The position numbers were made by a program, and so were the translations under genes. Shown one piece after another: positions 46,577-56,977 of a stretch of 64,000 nucleotides of DNA. The notes beneath the pieces were generated by a model. That model saw only the letters and a list, made by a program, of their open reading frames with translations. It searched no databases and was not told the origin of the DNA. The first letter of the stretch is position 1; each line of letters opens with the position of its first letter. Origin of the DNA: Turritopsis dohrnii (lineage: Eukaryota; Cnidaria; Hydrozoa; Anthoathecata; Oceaniidae); assembly GCA_027922465.2 (NCBI GenBank), contig BQMF02000630.1, positions 1 to 64,000 on the forward strand, written 5' to 3'.

Positions 46577-49500
46577 ATGAACCGCTGGTTTATTTGGTTG
46601 ATGTTCGTGGGTTATGTGAACACGGAAAATATCATATTGAACGATGAATACAATTCTACGTCTATTGGCGGATGGAATTCAAGTGGAGATTGCACTGTTA
46701 ACCAATGGGAATGGCTTAAAAACTATACACGATGGAGCACGTGTGTACCTCCTAATTCTAAAATTTCCGGTTCTTGTGATCTGAAAACCTTTTATTGGCC
46801 AACTTTAGAAGCCAAAGTCATTTATGTTAACTTAACACTTGGAGCACATTGTCCTGATTTTTTTACATGTGATCCCTCATTGAAGGTGTCTGTGGTATAT
46901 AACGGCGATGAGTTGATCACTGACGTACCAAGAATAAAGAGTGATTACGATTTTTCCCAAACGGCCCATATTCACATATTTAAAATAGGAAACGTTACAG
47001 ATCGTATTAAGTTGAAATTCAGCACAATGAGGTTTTGTGGTTTTATAAAACAAGTTATAGTTTACTTTAAAAGATGTGAGTCAGTAACTGATGGATTGGC
47101 TACTTTTGACACTGTACTCGCAATGGAACATGCTTTTGAGCATACTGGTCAGTGTGTTTCTAATGCAACACGTGAATTCGAACATAGCCCTTCTCGAACT
47201 TGCTTCGGGAACGGAAGCAGTATTTTAAAGAGTGGTTGCACGTGCATGAAAGGATTTCGACAGCTGAATCAGACATGCGTTGTTGGTATGTGTGTACTTT
47301 TTTTCAGTAGACTTAAAATAACCAACAGTAAAGATGTAAGAAAGATATTTTAAATGCAATTGAGTTATATTGGTTAAAAATTTGAGCTTACAGTAAATTG
47401 GGGCTGAGGCCCGGGCGCCAAAAACAAAAGTTGTAAAGCCGTTAATAAGGGTTTCATGCCAATCATGGGATTCTCGCATACAGGATCCCCAGAATATTGA
47501 AAGAAAATTAAGCTGAAATTGTAAAAATAATAACAGAAAATACTTTTGAACCATTGTAAGCAACACCGGCCTATAGATGGCCAACAGATTCAAAATCAAT
47601 ATCTGTAATTAAGTTCTGAAAATTGATTTGATACAAAGTAAGAGTTGAAATTCGGAAAAGGTTTCACAAATTTTAATTGTGAAGATAACTGATTTTTGTT
47701 GTATTGCTCGATTCATTTTCAGAGCTTCCTCTTCATTGAAGCCTAGTTAAATTAGTTAACAAATCTTTATGTATAGCTTCCACAATAGTTGGGCCAAACG
47801 TAAAGTTATAAGCAACATAGGTAATTTATAATGATCTAATGAGCGCTCCATATATATGTCCTTTCCCATTAACCTTTCGAACAACATTCACACCTGCTGA
47901 ACAATATTTACACCTGCTGGACAACTGAATTTGACAACATTATATGTCTGTTCGTTTCTGTTCCATATGACCAAGTCACGTTTGTTGTGGCGTATCTTTG
48001 CTGGTGTACTAACGGAGACGCTCCAACAGTATGTCGTTTTAAACTCTAATGATATGCAATATATCATCATTGTGTTTTGCATAACCTATATAGATTGTTT
48101 GTTGTGGGTTGCTGGTCATTCGAATGCTGACGTCGGTAGATAAAATCTTTTGTTCCAATGTCTTGCTCACCATAGCTTCAAAGTGGAAGGACAAGTGCTT
48201 ATTGCAAGTTCACTCTTTGTTATTCGTTAATACACACGGTTCTTGTTCACATAAAAGGCGTAGGAGAAGTTTTCAGTTTTTCCTAAGTACTTGTAAGATT
48301 CTCTTTCTTTCATGGGTTTGATGGTGGCACCGTTAACTACGATGGGTTCTTCCTTTTCAATGAGGGCTCCATCCCTTTTCAATTATCATATATGGATTCC
48401 CCAAATTTCATCCCAATGTCATTCGAAAATTGGGTGACTTTGAGAAGCAACTTCATATGATCCACATTAGTTGAATAAAGTACAAAAAACAGGTTGGTAA
48501 TATTTTGTTCTCATTGTCCATTTAGTCCCATATTGTAACCGTTCAACGATATAGAGCGATAAAGGGTTGATAAAGGGTTGATACATAGGATGGAAAGAAT
48601 CACTGAGAAGATATCGCCTTGAAATATACCTCGAAGTTATTCGATTGTTTCACTCAAACAGTTACACCGTTCCCTTCAATTACTACACGTGTTGCCTATT
48701 TCTTCACCAGGGTCAATAGAGCTTTGACAATTTTCTTTGGTACCTTGGCAATTTCAGTGATTTGCAGCCATTAGTAGGTCACGCTGTCAAATGCTTTTTG
48801 GTAGTCTAACCACTATGGAGGATCGACTTAACGTCTTCAAGGACGTTTTTCTTTATGAGAAGCTGCTCTAAACAACCGCAAACTTCTTTCCCTCCTTCTT
48901 TCTGTTCGATGACGTTAATCTTGTTGACTTTACAGTGGTGCAATTGGAAATTACCATTTACAAATTAAAACATCGGAAAAATAAAAGGATAAAACTAACT
49001 TGCTGCTATCAAAGTTAAAGAAGAGACACTCAAAGCTGACATCATCACTTCAAACGTAACATTGTGAATGACTCATAAATTAAATCCCTTACCTAGAGTT
49101 GTCAATGATTCTCGGGAGAAACTACAGTCCACATTAAATCAATCTATAAAAGTAAAATTTTACAATTTAAAGTTAAATTAAATATTTTCACGGTCCCTAC
49201 GTTTTTGTTGCCTAGATCAAACAATTTGTTTTGCTTCATTTTCAAGGAAGCCTAGCAGTTTCACATTTGCGACTACGTCTTTTAGAATAGCTCCCAGGGC
49301 TCCAACAATAGTCGGGACAAATTCAAATTTAAAATTCCGTCACTTAATTTGCATTGCGCGAGAAAGTGAACCGTAGTGAATTTCTTTTTCGAAATGTTGA
49401 CGTCATTCCGACAGTTAATGTCTAAACGTGGCAAGTCTAATTGGCTTTGTTCCATGCTAACAAATCCGGGTTATTTAGTGGGACATTGGCAGGGGTTTCC

Positions 49501-52500
49501 ACCGATACTTTCCTCCAATACTCTTTATCACCTTCCGAAACAATGAATTCATCGCTGTCATACGTAATCCTACATTCTTTGTTATCTCTCCTCCGGATCT
49601 TCTCATGGACATATTTTTTGCGGCGATATAATGCCTGACTGGCAAGTAATAACGAGATGACATTTCGGACAACTGACAGACAAATAATAACGAGATGACA
49701 TTTCGGACAACTGACAGACAAGTAATAGCGTTTAACTTTTATGTTTTTAAATATCAATTTGGGGGTCTCAATGTAAAGGTAAAATTAATAAAATTTGTAC
49801 GGATTTAGCGCTTTGAAACAATAAGCACGATGTAATTAAACTACGTGTTAATCGACCATAAAAAAGACATTCCAAGACATTTTCCTTATTTTTTCAAAAA
49901 CCACAAAAAAATACTAGCCTAAAGAACTTGAACATGGCTTTCCATTGATGTAAAAATTATTTTGAAAATTTCGTATGTTCATTTAAAAATACAGTTTTGA
50001 AATTTCTAATTTGACAATATAGTTTCTAATTTACTAATAAACGACACATCTACCTTGTACGTCACACTGAAACAAATCACCATTGACAAGGACACAAGAA
50101 CAGGACAATGCACCCCACTATACACTTATATTGCGCCACACTCCCTGCACCAACACAACACCACGACTCTCCACGCTTCCTATCTGTGAGACTAATTTTC
50201 ACTTCACACCCTGTAATTTATACACAGTTCACCTAATTCACACTTTCTCTCTAAGTCAGTCACCGCTTATGCTGCAACACCACTCTCGAAAAATAATAAC
50301 AGAAATGATTATATTGCAGTCGAGCATCTCTTCCCAGGGCACTGTAAGGGATTAAAAAACATTCAATAACGCACATTCACCAGGTTCTGACTATAAGAAA
50401 TACTTCTTCCACATATACACAACACCTGCAGGTTTCTTCTTTTTCTCGTTTTTGTTTTGTCAGCGATCCCCACATATACATTAACACATCCCGATATACA
50501 CGCGGCTCGACGTTACCACGACTTTTAATTACAGTACATTACACACATACTATAATTTTTCCCCCGGAGTCCCCCCTAACTAAGTTATTTACTTTTCACG
50601 ATACACAAATCCTACAGTTCATAAATATTATATATACTTCATAAAAATACTTTTCATAAAAAACTTTTTTAATAATTACACACATTCCACAACTCAAGTT
50701 CGAATCCATTTCGAATTCCATCAAAGTATTTGAAGTATTCCATGTATCCATTTATTCCAACACACACCCCTCCTCCGTGGTGCCTTCATCAAAACAACGA
50801 CCATCAACTCAAGGAACCTAAGACTTATGGCCAATATTCATAAAATGTATCATTAAAAACGTATATTTCCACATTAAAGGAAGAATCCCATGCATCCATT
50901 CATTCCAATACTCACCACTCCTCCGTGGTGCCCTCATCAATCGACCGATCATCAATCCAACGATCATCAAACTAAAGAATATCCCATCTGATGAACATGA
51001 AGACCTACTGATAAAAATACATCATTAAAAACGAAGAATTTCAAGTCAAACGAAGAATCCCATGCATCCACTCATTCTAATACTCACCACTCCTCCGTGG
51101 TGTCCTCATCAGTTCAACGATCATCAAACTTACAAATACCCCATATATGACGAACCTGTAGACCTACTGCCAAAAATACATCATTAAAAACGAAGAGTTC
51201 CATGCAAAACGAAGAAATCCATGCATCCATTCATTTCAATACTCACCACTCCTCCCTGACGTCCTCATCAATTCAACGATCATCATACTTAAAAATACCC
51301 CATATATGACGAACCTGCAGACTCGCTCACACACGTTCCAATTACTCATGTTCGAATCAACTCTGAATTCCATCAAAATATTCGAATTATCCCATACATC
51401 CATGAATTCCTACACGCAGCACTCCTCCGTGGTGCCTTCATCAAATCAACGATAATCAACTCAAGAACACCCCAGCTTAGGAACCTGAAGCTTTTATTTA
51501 TAAAATGTATCATTCAAAACGAAGATTTCCACATTAAACGAAGAATCCTATGCATCTACTCATTTCAATACTCATCACTCCTCCGTGGTGTCTTCATCAA
51601 TTCAACTTTCATCAAACTAATTAACATCTCATTATGATGAACCTGAAAGACCTACTGCTAAAAACATACCATTCAAAACGACAAACTCCATATGAAATGA
51701 AAAAATCTCAATGTATCTATATATTCCAACATTCACCACTCCTCCATGGTGTCCCCATCAATTCAACGATCATTTAACTTAAAAATACCCAATATGACGA
51801 AACTGTAGACTTACTGCTAAAATACATCATTAAAAACGAAGAATTACATGTTAAACGAAGAATTCCATATATTCATTCATTCCAATACTCACCACTCCGC
51901 CGTGGTGTCCTCATCAATTCAACGATCGTCAAACTAAAGAATATCTCACATGATGAACCTAAAGACCTACTGCTAAAAACATACCATTAAAAACGAAGAA
52001 TTACATGTTAAACGAAGAACTCCATGTACCTATTCATTCCGACACTTACCACTCCTCCGTGGTGTCCTCATCAATTCAACGATCATCAAACTTAAAAATA
52101 CCCCATATGACGAAACTGTAGACTTACTGCTAAAATACATCATTAAAAACGAAGAATTACATGTTAAACGAAGAACTCCATGTAGCTATTCATTCCGACA
52201 CTTACGAAAAAAACAAAATCAACAAACGATGTCACCAAACCAAATGGATATGCAATAACCTCTCCACAAAAAAACGCACAATGGTACTATCATGGCATTT
52301 ACAACGGAGCAAGCATCTACATAAACGGCACTATAAGAACAAGAAGCACACAAAACGACGATGGCATCAAATTAATGAACACATTGCATCATGAAATAAT
52401 TAATAATTCTTCTTCACATATAGATAAATATGAACAACTCATAGAACGCCATTCAGATATCTTCATCCACCGACCTTCAATTCACATTCACGAAAGTTCA

Positions 52501-54959
52501 TATAGACGCTACACCTACGCCACTCCTTACACCAATGCAATCACCAATAAAATCACCAATACAATCACCAATACAATCACCAATACAATCACCAAAGGAA
52601 TTTCAAAGCATGAACATCCGATTAAGACACAACAACACCCTGACAGTTGTCAGGAAAATACAAACACAAATACATGCACTTCATCATTACAACCAAAGAA
52701 TTCAAAGAAATGCACAGACACGCAGGAATGCATCAACACCAAAAGAAAGCATACAATCACAGCACAAACAGACACCAATACACACGCTACTTCCCACGCC
52801 GTCTCAAAACAAAGCACACGCATATAACAACACCAAGTATGTCGATTTGAAGCAAATGCACATAACAGAAACACCAAACATACAACACTGACTAATATAT
52901 ATTAGCAACAACCATCACAACTCCACAAAAACCACTCCATTTTACGCACAAAACAAAACAATATTCACACACAAAACAATAATGACACACACGCCCTTTA
53001 CATCCATAAATACACACATGCCTTCAACGTCTACATACACAACAATGTCCCCAAAATACGCACACGCTTCCGCCACACCCTCGCATCGCACAACCAACAT
53101 TTTCATTTAAACAATCACGTCAATAAAATCCAAATCGAACCACCATTTTTATCACAAAGATTACGTCAATAGAATCCAAATCGAACGTCATTCGAACTTT
53201 ACACCATAGACACCGCAATATCAACAAAAAACAAAACAAAAAGATAAAATCTTCCGAAAGTGCAGACGCAAAAAGTATCGCAACCTAAACGTAAGTTTTT
53301 AATTCAATCACTCGTCTCCCAGTTCTCCCAAGTCACCCATAGTATATACAGGAACCCCTGCCAAAAGTATGAGTAGTTCGTAGAGCTGATAGACCGTGGT
53401 ACCATAGGTCACCAGAAACGAACTGACATTGTGCAAATGTAGGTGTCAGCTCCTGATGAAGGACCTACAATTCTGCCTTTGTCTTGGCAAACTCATACAC
53501 GCGCTTTTTTCGACAATCCTTGTACATACTATGAAAGACTTCTCTCAGTTTATTGCACATTTCTTTTATTGCACATTAGTATAATTTCTAATTTGACAAT
53601 ATAGTTTCTAATTTACTAATAAACGACACATCTACCTTGTACGTCACACTGAAACAAATCACCATTGACAAGGACACAAGAACAGGACAATGCACCCCAC
53701 TATACACTTATATTGCGCCACACTCCCTGCACCACACAACACCACGACTCTCCACGCTTCCTATCTGTGAGACTAATTTTCACTTCACACCCTGTAATTT
53801 ATACACAGTTCACCTAATTCACACTTTCTCTCTAAGTCAGTCACCGCTTATGCTGCAACACCACTCTCGAAAAATAATAACAGTTTTGAAATTTCCGTTT
53901 CCAACATTATGAAACACACTGTAGCTTAACGATATTTGCTTCTTAAATATTTTCCTGAGTGGGACAACTGAAATCTATAGTGAGGCTATATTAGTTAGGT
54001 CATGTTAGTTAGGCCATAGCACACTTTTTAAGCAGGAAGTCAGAATGTTGTCGATTATTTGTTTTTGTTAGATGCACACAAATTTCAAGTACAAAGGGTA
54101 ACGCAAAAGAACCCCATATTTCAAATTTCATTTAGAAGAAACCACACAAGAAGGTGCTTCATTATCGGTTTCTGAAATTATCGTCCTTGTTCTTGGTATC
54201 ATCAGCGCAGCCATTGTGGTTGTGTTAGCTGCTTATTGCTACAAAATAAAACAGAAGAATGTGGACGTCTCATCTGCAGAATTATTAAATAGCAAAAATC
54301 CAGGTAAATCTTTTACTTAATAACTCTTTTTGTAGGAAAACCTTCCTGGCTATTGTTGGTGTTTGTACTTTGTATTCATTCATTTGTTGTGGACATACAC
54401 TAAGTTTTGTTTGGTTTCTACTTTAGAACATTGCATTGAAATGAGCAAGGAAACCATTTATGAAACGGTATGTGAAACAACAAACGAAATGCGTTTACAT
54501 AGAGAAATTAATGGCGAAACTAAGAACTGTTTTGACGTATTCATATGCTATAGTTCTAACGATCGAGAATGGGTAAGAAACACTTTGTTAAAAGAACTGG
54601 AAAGTCGCGGCAAAAAAGCTTGTATTGATTACAGAGACTTTCTTGTTGGTGCACATATTTGTGAAAATATTACAGAGGCGATATACGGTAGCCGCAAAAC
54701 AATTGCTGTGTTGTCACCAGATTTTCTAAACAGTGTTTACTGCAAACAAGAATTACATCAAGCACTATCCCGTATGGCTGGCCACCAAGTAATTCCCGTT
54801 TTGTATCGGGCTTGTGATGTTCCCGACGGTTTGAAACATAAAACATATTTAGAATGGTGTCACGATGATGTGAAGCCATATTTTTGGCAACAATTAATCA
54901 AAGCTATTGACAACACTACTAACACAAATAACATACTAAGACTTCATGAACAGTGTTAG
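46577..54959 (+). CDS. Eph-LBD/TIR transmembrane receptor, copy B (469 aa, three exons)
   Basis: Tandem paralog of the receptor at 32167. Exons: 46577-47285, 54136-54303 and 54427-54959 (TAG), phase-1 introns, total 1410 nt. Architecture: signal peptide 1-16, Eph-LBD-like domain, Cys-rich end GCTCMKGFRQLNQTC, a TM in the second exon (EIIVLVLGIISAAIVVVLAA), then TIR with FDVFICYS, GKKACIDYRDFLVG and FW. The TIR exon differs from copy A at about ten of 165 residues, while the middle of the ectodomain differs widely, has indels (about residues 57-62, 110-120 and 185-190), and has PDFFTC where A has PDFCTC, so one cysteine is missing. Intron 1 is 6.85 kb, filled with R4-like LINE remnants and the 3.9 kb terminal-repeat element; intron 2 is 123 bp. 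If intron 1 is not spliced as drawn, exon 1 would end in a secreted LBD. Confidence 0.83.
47700..49030 (-). pseudogene. degenerate R4-like LINE (copy 1) in intron 1 of receptor B
   Basis: Minus-strand pieces in broken frames: KINVIEQKEGGKKVCGCLEQ (about 48925), WLDYQKAFDSVTY with KVPKKIVKALLTLVKK (about 48660-48820), FSNDIGMKFG (about 48400), ESYKYLGKTENF (about 48270), VSTPAKIRHNKRDLVIWNRN (about 47960-48010) and TFGPTIVEAIHKDLLTNLTR (about 47745-47810). The YQKAFDSVP-type RT core and the HNKPD(I/L)V.WN C-terminal block are known from R4/CRE-like LINEs with restriction-type endonucleases. The exact clade is uncertain. Confidence 0.7.
49200..49757 (-). pseudogene. C-terminal fragment of an R4-like LINE, copy 2
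   Basis: Minus strand: DKEYWRKVSVETPAN and LNNPDLLAWNKAN (about 49440-49530), then after a frame break VPTIVGALGAILKDVVANVK and LLGFLENEAKQIV (about 49220-49330). This is the same C-terminal block as in the neighbouring copy, in the same orientation. Between 49640 and 49735 a 42 bp segment (CAAGTAATAACGAGATGACATTTCGG) is duplicated. Confidence 0.7.
49872..50000. mobile_element. MITE remnant, left piece, interrupted by the 3.9 kb element
   Basis: CATTGATGTAAAAATTATTT and the central CATTTTCCTTATTTTTTCAAAAACCAC match the palindromic MITE at 30566-30852 (the latter in inverted orientation). The right terminus continues at 53884-53923. Confidence 0.7.
50001..50302. repeat. left terminal direct repeat
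   Basis: Matches 53583-53883 base for base apart from small changes such as CACCAACACAACACC versus CACCACACAACACC. High identity means the element inserted recently or the repeats were homogenised. Confidence 0.9.
50760..52205. repeat. ~157 bp satellite, nine copies and a partial tenth
   Basis: The landmark CACTCCTCCGTGGTG (variants allowed) occurs near 50768, 50922, 51083, 51239, 51415, 51571, 51732, 51887 and 52045, spaced 154-176 bp. Each unit continues TCATCAATTCAACGATCATC and later has CATCATTAAAAACGAAGAA and a CATTC(A/C)ATTCC-like stretch. Copies are diverged, so the array is older than the terminal-repeat pair or mutates fast. The unit length is near nucleosomal. Confidence 0.85.
53583..53883. 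repeat. right terminal direct repeat
   Basis: Right copy of the ~300 bp terminal repeat; directly followed by TTTTGAAATTTCCG of the interrupted MITE. Confidence 0.9.
53884..53923. mobile_element. MITE remnant, right piece
   Basis: TTTCCGTTTCCAACATTATG and the end GAAACACACTGTA match the right terminus of the MITE at 30566-30852. Together with 49872-50000 it shows the target into which the 3.9 kb element inserted. Confidence 0.75.
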
Positions 54960-55050
54960 AAACGAACTCACTTCTTATTAAGTCCTTTAGACGATAAGAA
55001 TATACAAGTAGCCGGTAACATTTTTGAAATATATATCATTTGAAACTGTT

Positions 55051-55056
55051 AATAAA
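55051..55056 (+). promoter_or_regulatory. candidate poly(A) signal of receptor copy B
   Basis: AATAAA lies 91 bp after the stop codon. Motif only. Confidence 0.5.
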
Positions 55057-55562
55057 GAATGCTATATAGATAGTCTTAATCTCCCTCTATTTCAATGGCA
55101 GCAGCGCCGTGATGCAGGAAGAGGTCATTTTAGGTACATGAAAATAACATAGCATTAAGATGAACTTCTTTCCAAGGTTGCTTTCCGTAATGCAATCTGG
55201 AATACAGATTGAATATCCAGGATATTCAGTAATGTTTCAAAGGAAAATTAAATTTCATGGTTGTGTCGCTGTGATACTTTGGACTGCCGCGATTTTAGGG
55301 GAGCCTTTAGGGTCAAAGACAAACTCATGTTAATTCTCCTTTTCTGTTAGAGATTATTCAAAACTCCTAAGCTTGGTGAGGGGAATAGAGAATAGCACTC
55401 CATCGTAGTGCCTTAATCCATATCATTTATTTCAGGTAGTTCTGCTGTAACATAATATTTACATTCCCCAAACGCGCTACTTAAGATGAACTCGGTTAAC
55501 CAGACCATCATAGGATGGCCTCAGTTTACCAGATCATGATAAGTCACGAGCACGAACCAAAT
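55057..55562. other. no gene between receptor B and the DRAM-like gene
   Basis: Two genes converge here. No coding or repeat structure that I can support. Confidence 0.5.
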
Positions 55563-56977
55563 TCACTCCACATTGGCTGAGTCAGCTCCAATCATTGTAC
55601 TGTTGCTGCTGTACAGGCTATCAATGATTGGTTCAGTCTCCCCACTCAAAACAGCTCGTTCGATCTTCATATTCATTTTGAGTGCTTTGAAATCTTTATA
55701 GAATGTCCAGAAAAACATCATGAAACTGATCACCATGATCCACTCAGAGAAGGTACTTGCCAAGTGTGCTACATAGCCCTGCAACGAAAAAGAAATGGTT
55801 TGTTGCCATGAATATCATTGAATTTTCAGAGGTAAAACGAGAGTTAATAGCTGGGAGCAATGTTCATATTGGTCGATTGTTAGAGCCGAATATAGTTTTG
55901 CAGAATTAAATTTAGAATTGTCTCGATGAAATAAAATAAAAGTTTATTTGGAAAATCTCATAAAGTTATGTCACAAGTTAATCAGGGAGGGATCTCGAAT
56001 AATAATATTATTCGCTGTGATAAAAACTTTGACATAACATTGAACGTGTACACACTTATGCCGCATCGTTTGCTGTCAGAATTAGCAACGGTAGAACCGA
56101 CATCACAACAAGGAAATGATCGTCTTGTCGGAAGTGATGCAACAAAAGACAGGCAGTCTAAGCATCGATGTAATTTGTAGAAAATCTCTTTCAGTTTTTC
56201 AACTCCATAAATGAGTGTTTCCATTTCTCTCATATCTCAGCTGTTTGTAGAGGAAACGTTTTTACTTTTGTTTGAGAAAACGAGGTAAATAGAGGTAATA
56301 ACACCAAGCCTAAATTTGGGTACGAAAAACATTTTTGTAAACGCACTTACAGGGGTGTCGGGAGTCCATTGTGTAATCGGAACAGTTACATTCATACTTG
56401 CTTGACTGTTTTTTTCTGATACTGGTCCAGCAAACATGGTAGCAAAAGCTATTGCAGCAATAACCGTCAACACGCATCTAACATAAAAACGCAATCGTGT
56501 TGAAGAACCATGCAAGCTTGCGAACGTCAAGTAACTCTGAATAGCGCAATACAATATTCCAAACGTAAATGTGAGACATGCACCAATCAAATGTGTTGTG
56601 AGTTGCGCAGCTTCTTGAAAATTCGCCACTAACAACACACCAAATGTCGCCACTGAACCGATCAACATACAAATGTCGTTGACGATGTGTATTTTACGAG
56701 CATTGACGCCGCTGTATTTTTCAAAGTGACGATGTTGGATGAGCATACAGGAAAATACAAAGAAACCACCACAGTTTAACAGTAAACCAAACACACAGCT
56801 GGCAGGTGGCATTGATCCCGTATCGCTGATATACGGAAACAGTGGGTTGACATTTTCAATGGTTACTGATATAACATAACCGAAAATCATTGCCGAAATG
56901 AGCGACAGGGTAAACAAAACGATATGATGATGTGGTTGTACCCATCTGTAAACAAATATTTCACTTTTCCTGTCCAT
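55563..56977 (-). CDS. DRAM/TMEM150-family (Frag1/DRAM/Sfk1) membrane protein, about 280 aa
   Basis: Six-span protein of the DRAM family; vertebrate DRAM1 and DRAM2 sit in lysosomes and promote autophagy, and TMEM150 relatives act at the plasma membrane. Exons (minus): 56977-56351 and 55778-55563 (TAG), joined at a codon boundary. The first extracellular loop has the family signature NPLFPYISDTGSMPPASCVFG at about residues 50-70, followed by hydrophobic helices (LLLNCGGFFVFSCMLI, ICMLIGSVATFGVLLVANF, LIGACLTFTFGILYCAIQSY, VLTVIAAIAFATMF). Exon 2 begins GYVAHLASTFSEWIMVISFM, which matches the DRAM2 HL..T.SEW block, then a cytosolic tail. The start Met at 56977 is provisional: a TTTACAG acceptor at 56957-56951 could mean an upstream coding exon instead. 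Confidence 0.85.

Larger units (their letters stand above)
50001..53883. mobile_element. 3.9 kb element with ~300 bp terminal direct repeats
   Basis: Terminal repeats 50001-50302 and 53583-53883 are nearly identical and in the same orientation, beginning AATTTCTAATTTGACAATAT and ending CTCGAAAAATAATAACAG. TTTTGA flanks both sides, consistent with a short target duplication. The 3.28 kb interior has no recognisable gag, pol, integrase or recombinase. It holds a ~157 bp satellite (50760-52200) and Asn/Thr/His-rich open frames (52375-52891), and the plus strand is strikingly poor in G over the whole length. Neither a tRNA primer site nor a clean polypurine tract was identified, and the ends are not TG...CA. 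It may be a non-autonomous LTR-type or another terminal-repeat retroelement. Confidence 0.75.

Noticed and set aside
52375..52891. Asn/Thr/His-rich proteins of 118-150 residues
   Set aside because: Overlapping frames of the G-poor interior of the terminal-repeat element; stops are rare simply because G is rare, and a 12 bp ACAATCACCAAT repeat dominates part of it.
55968..56180. Small plus-strand ORF inside the DRAM-like gene
   Set aside because: It lies in the intron of the minus-strand gene and has no recognisable features.
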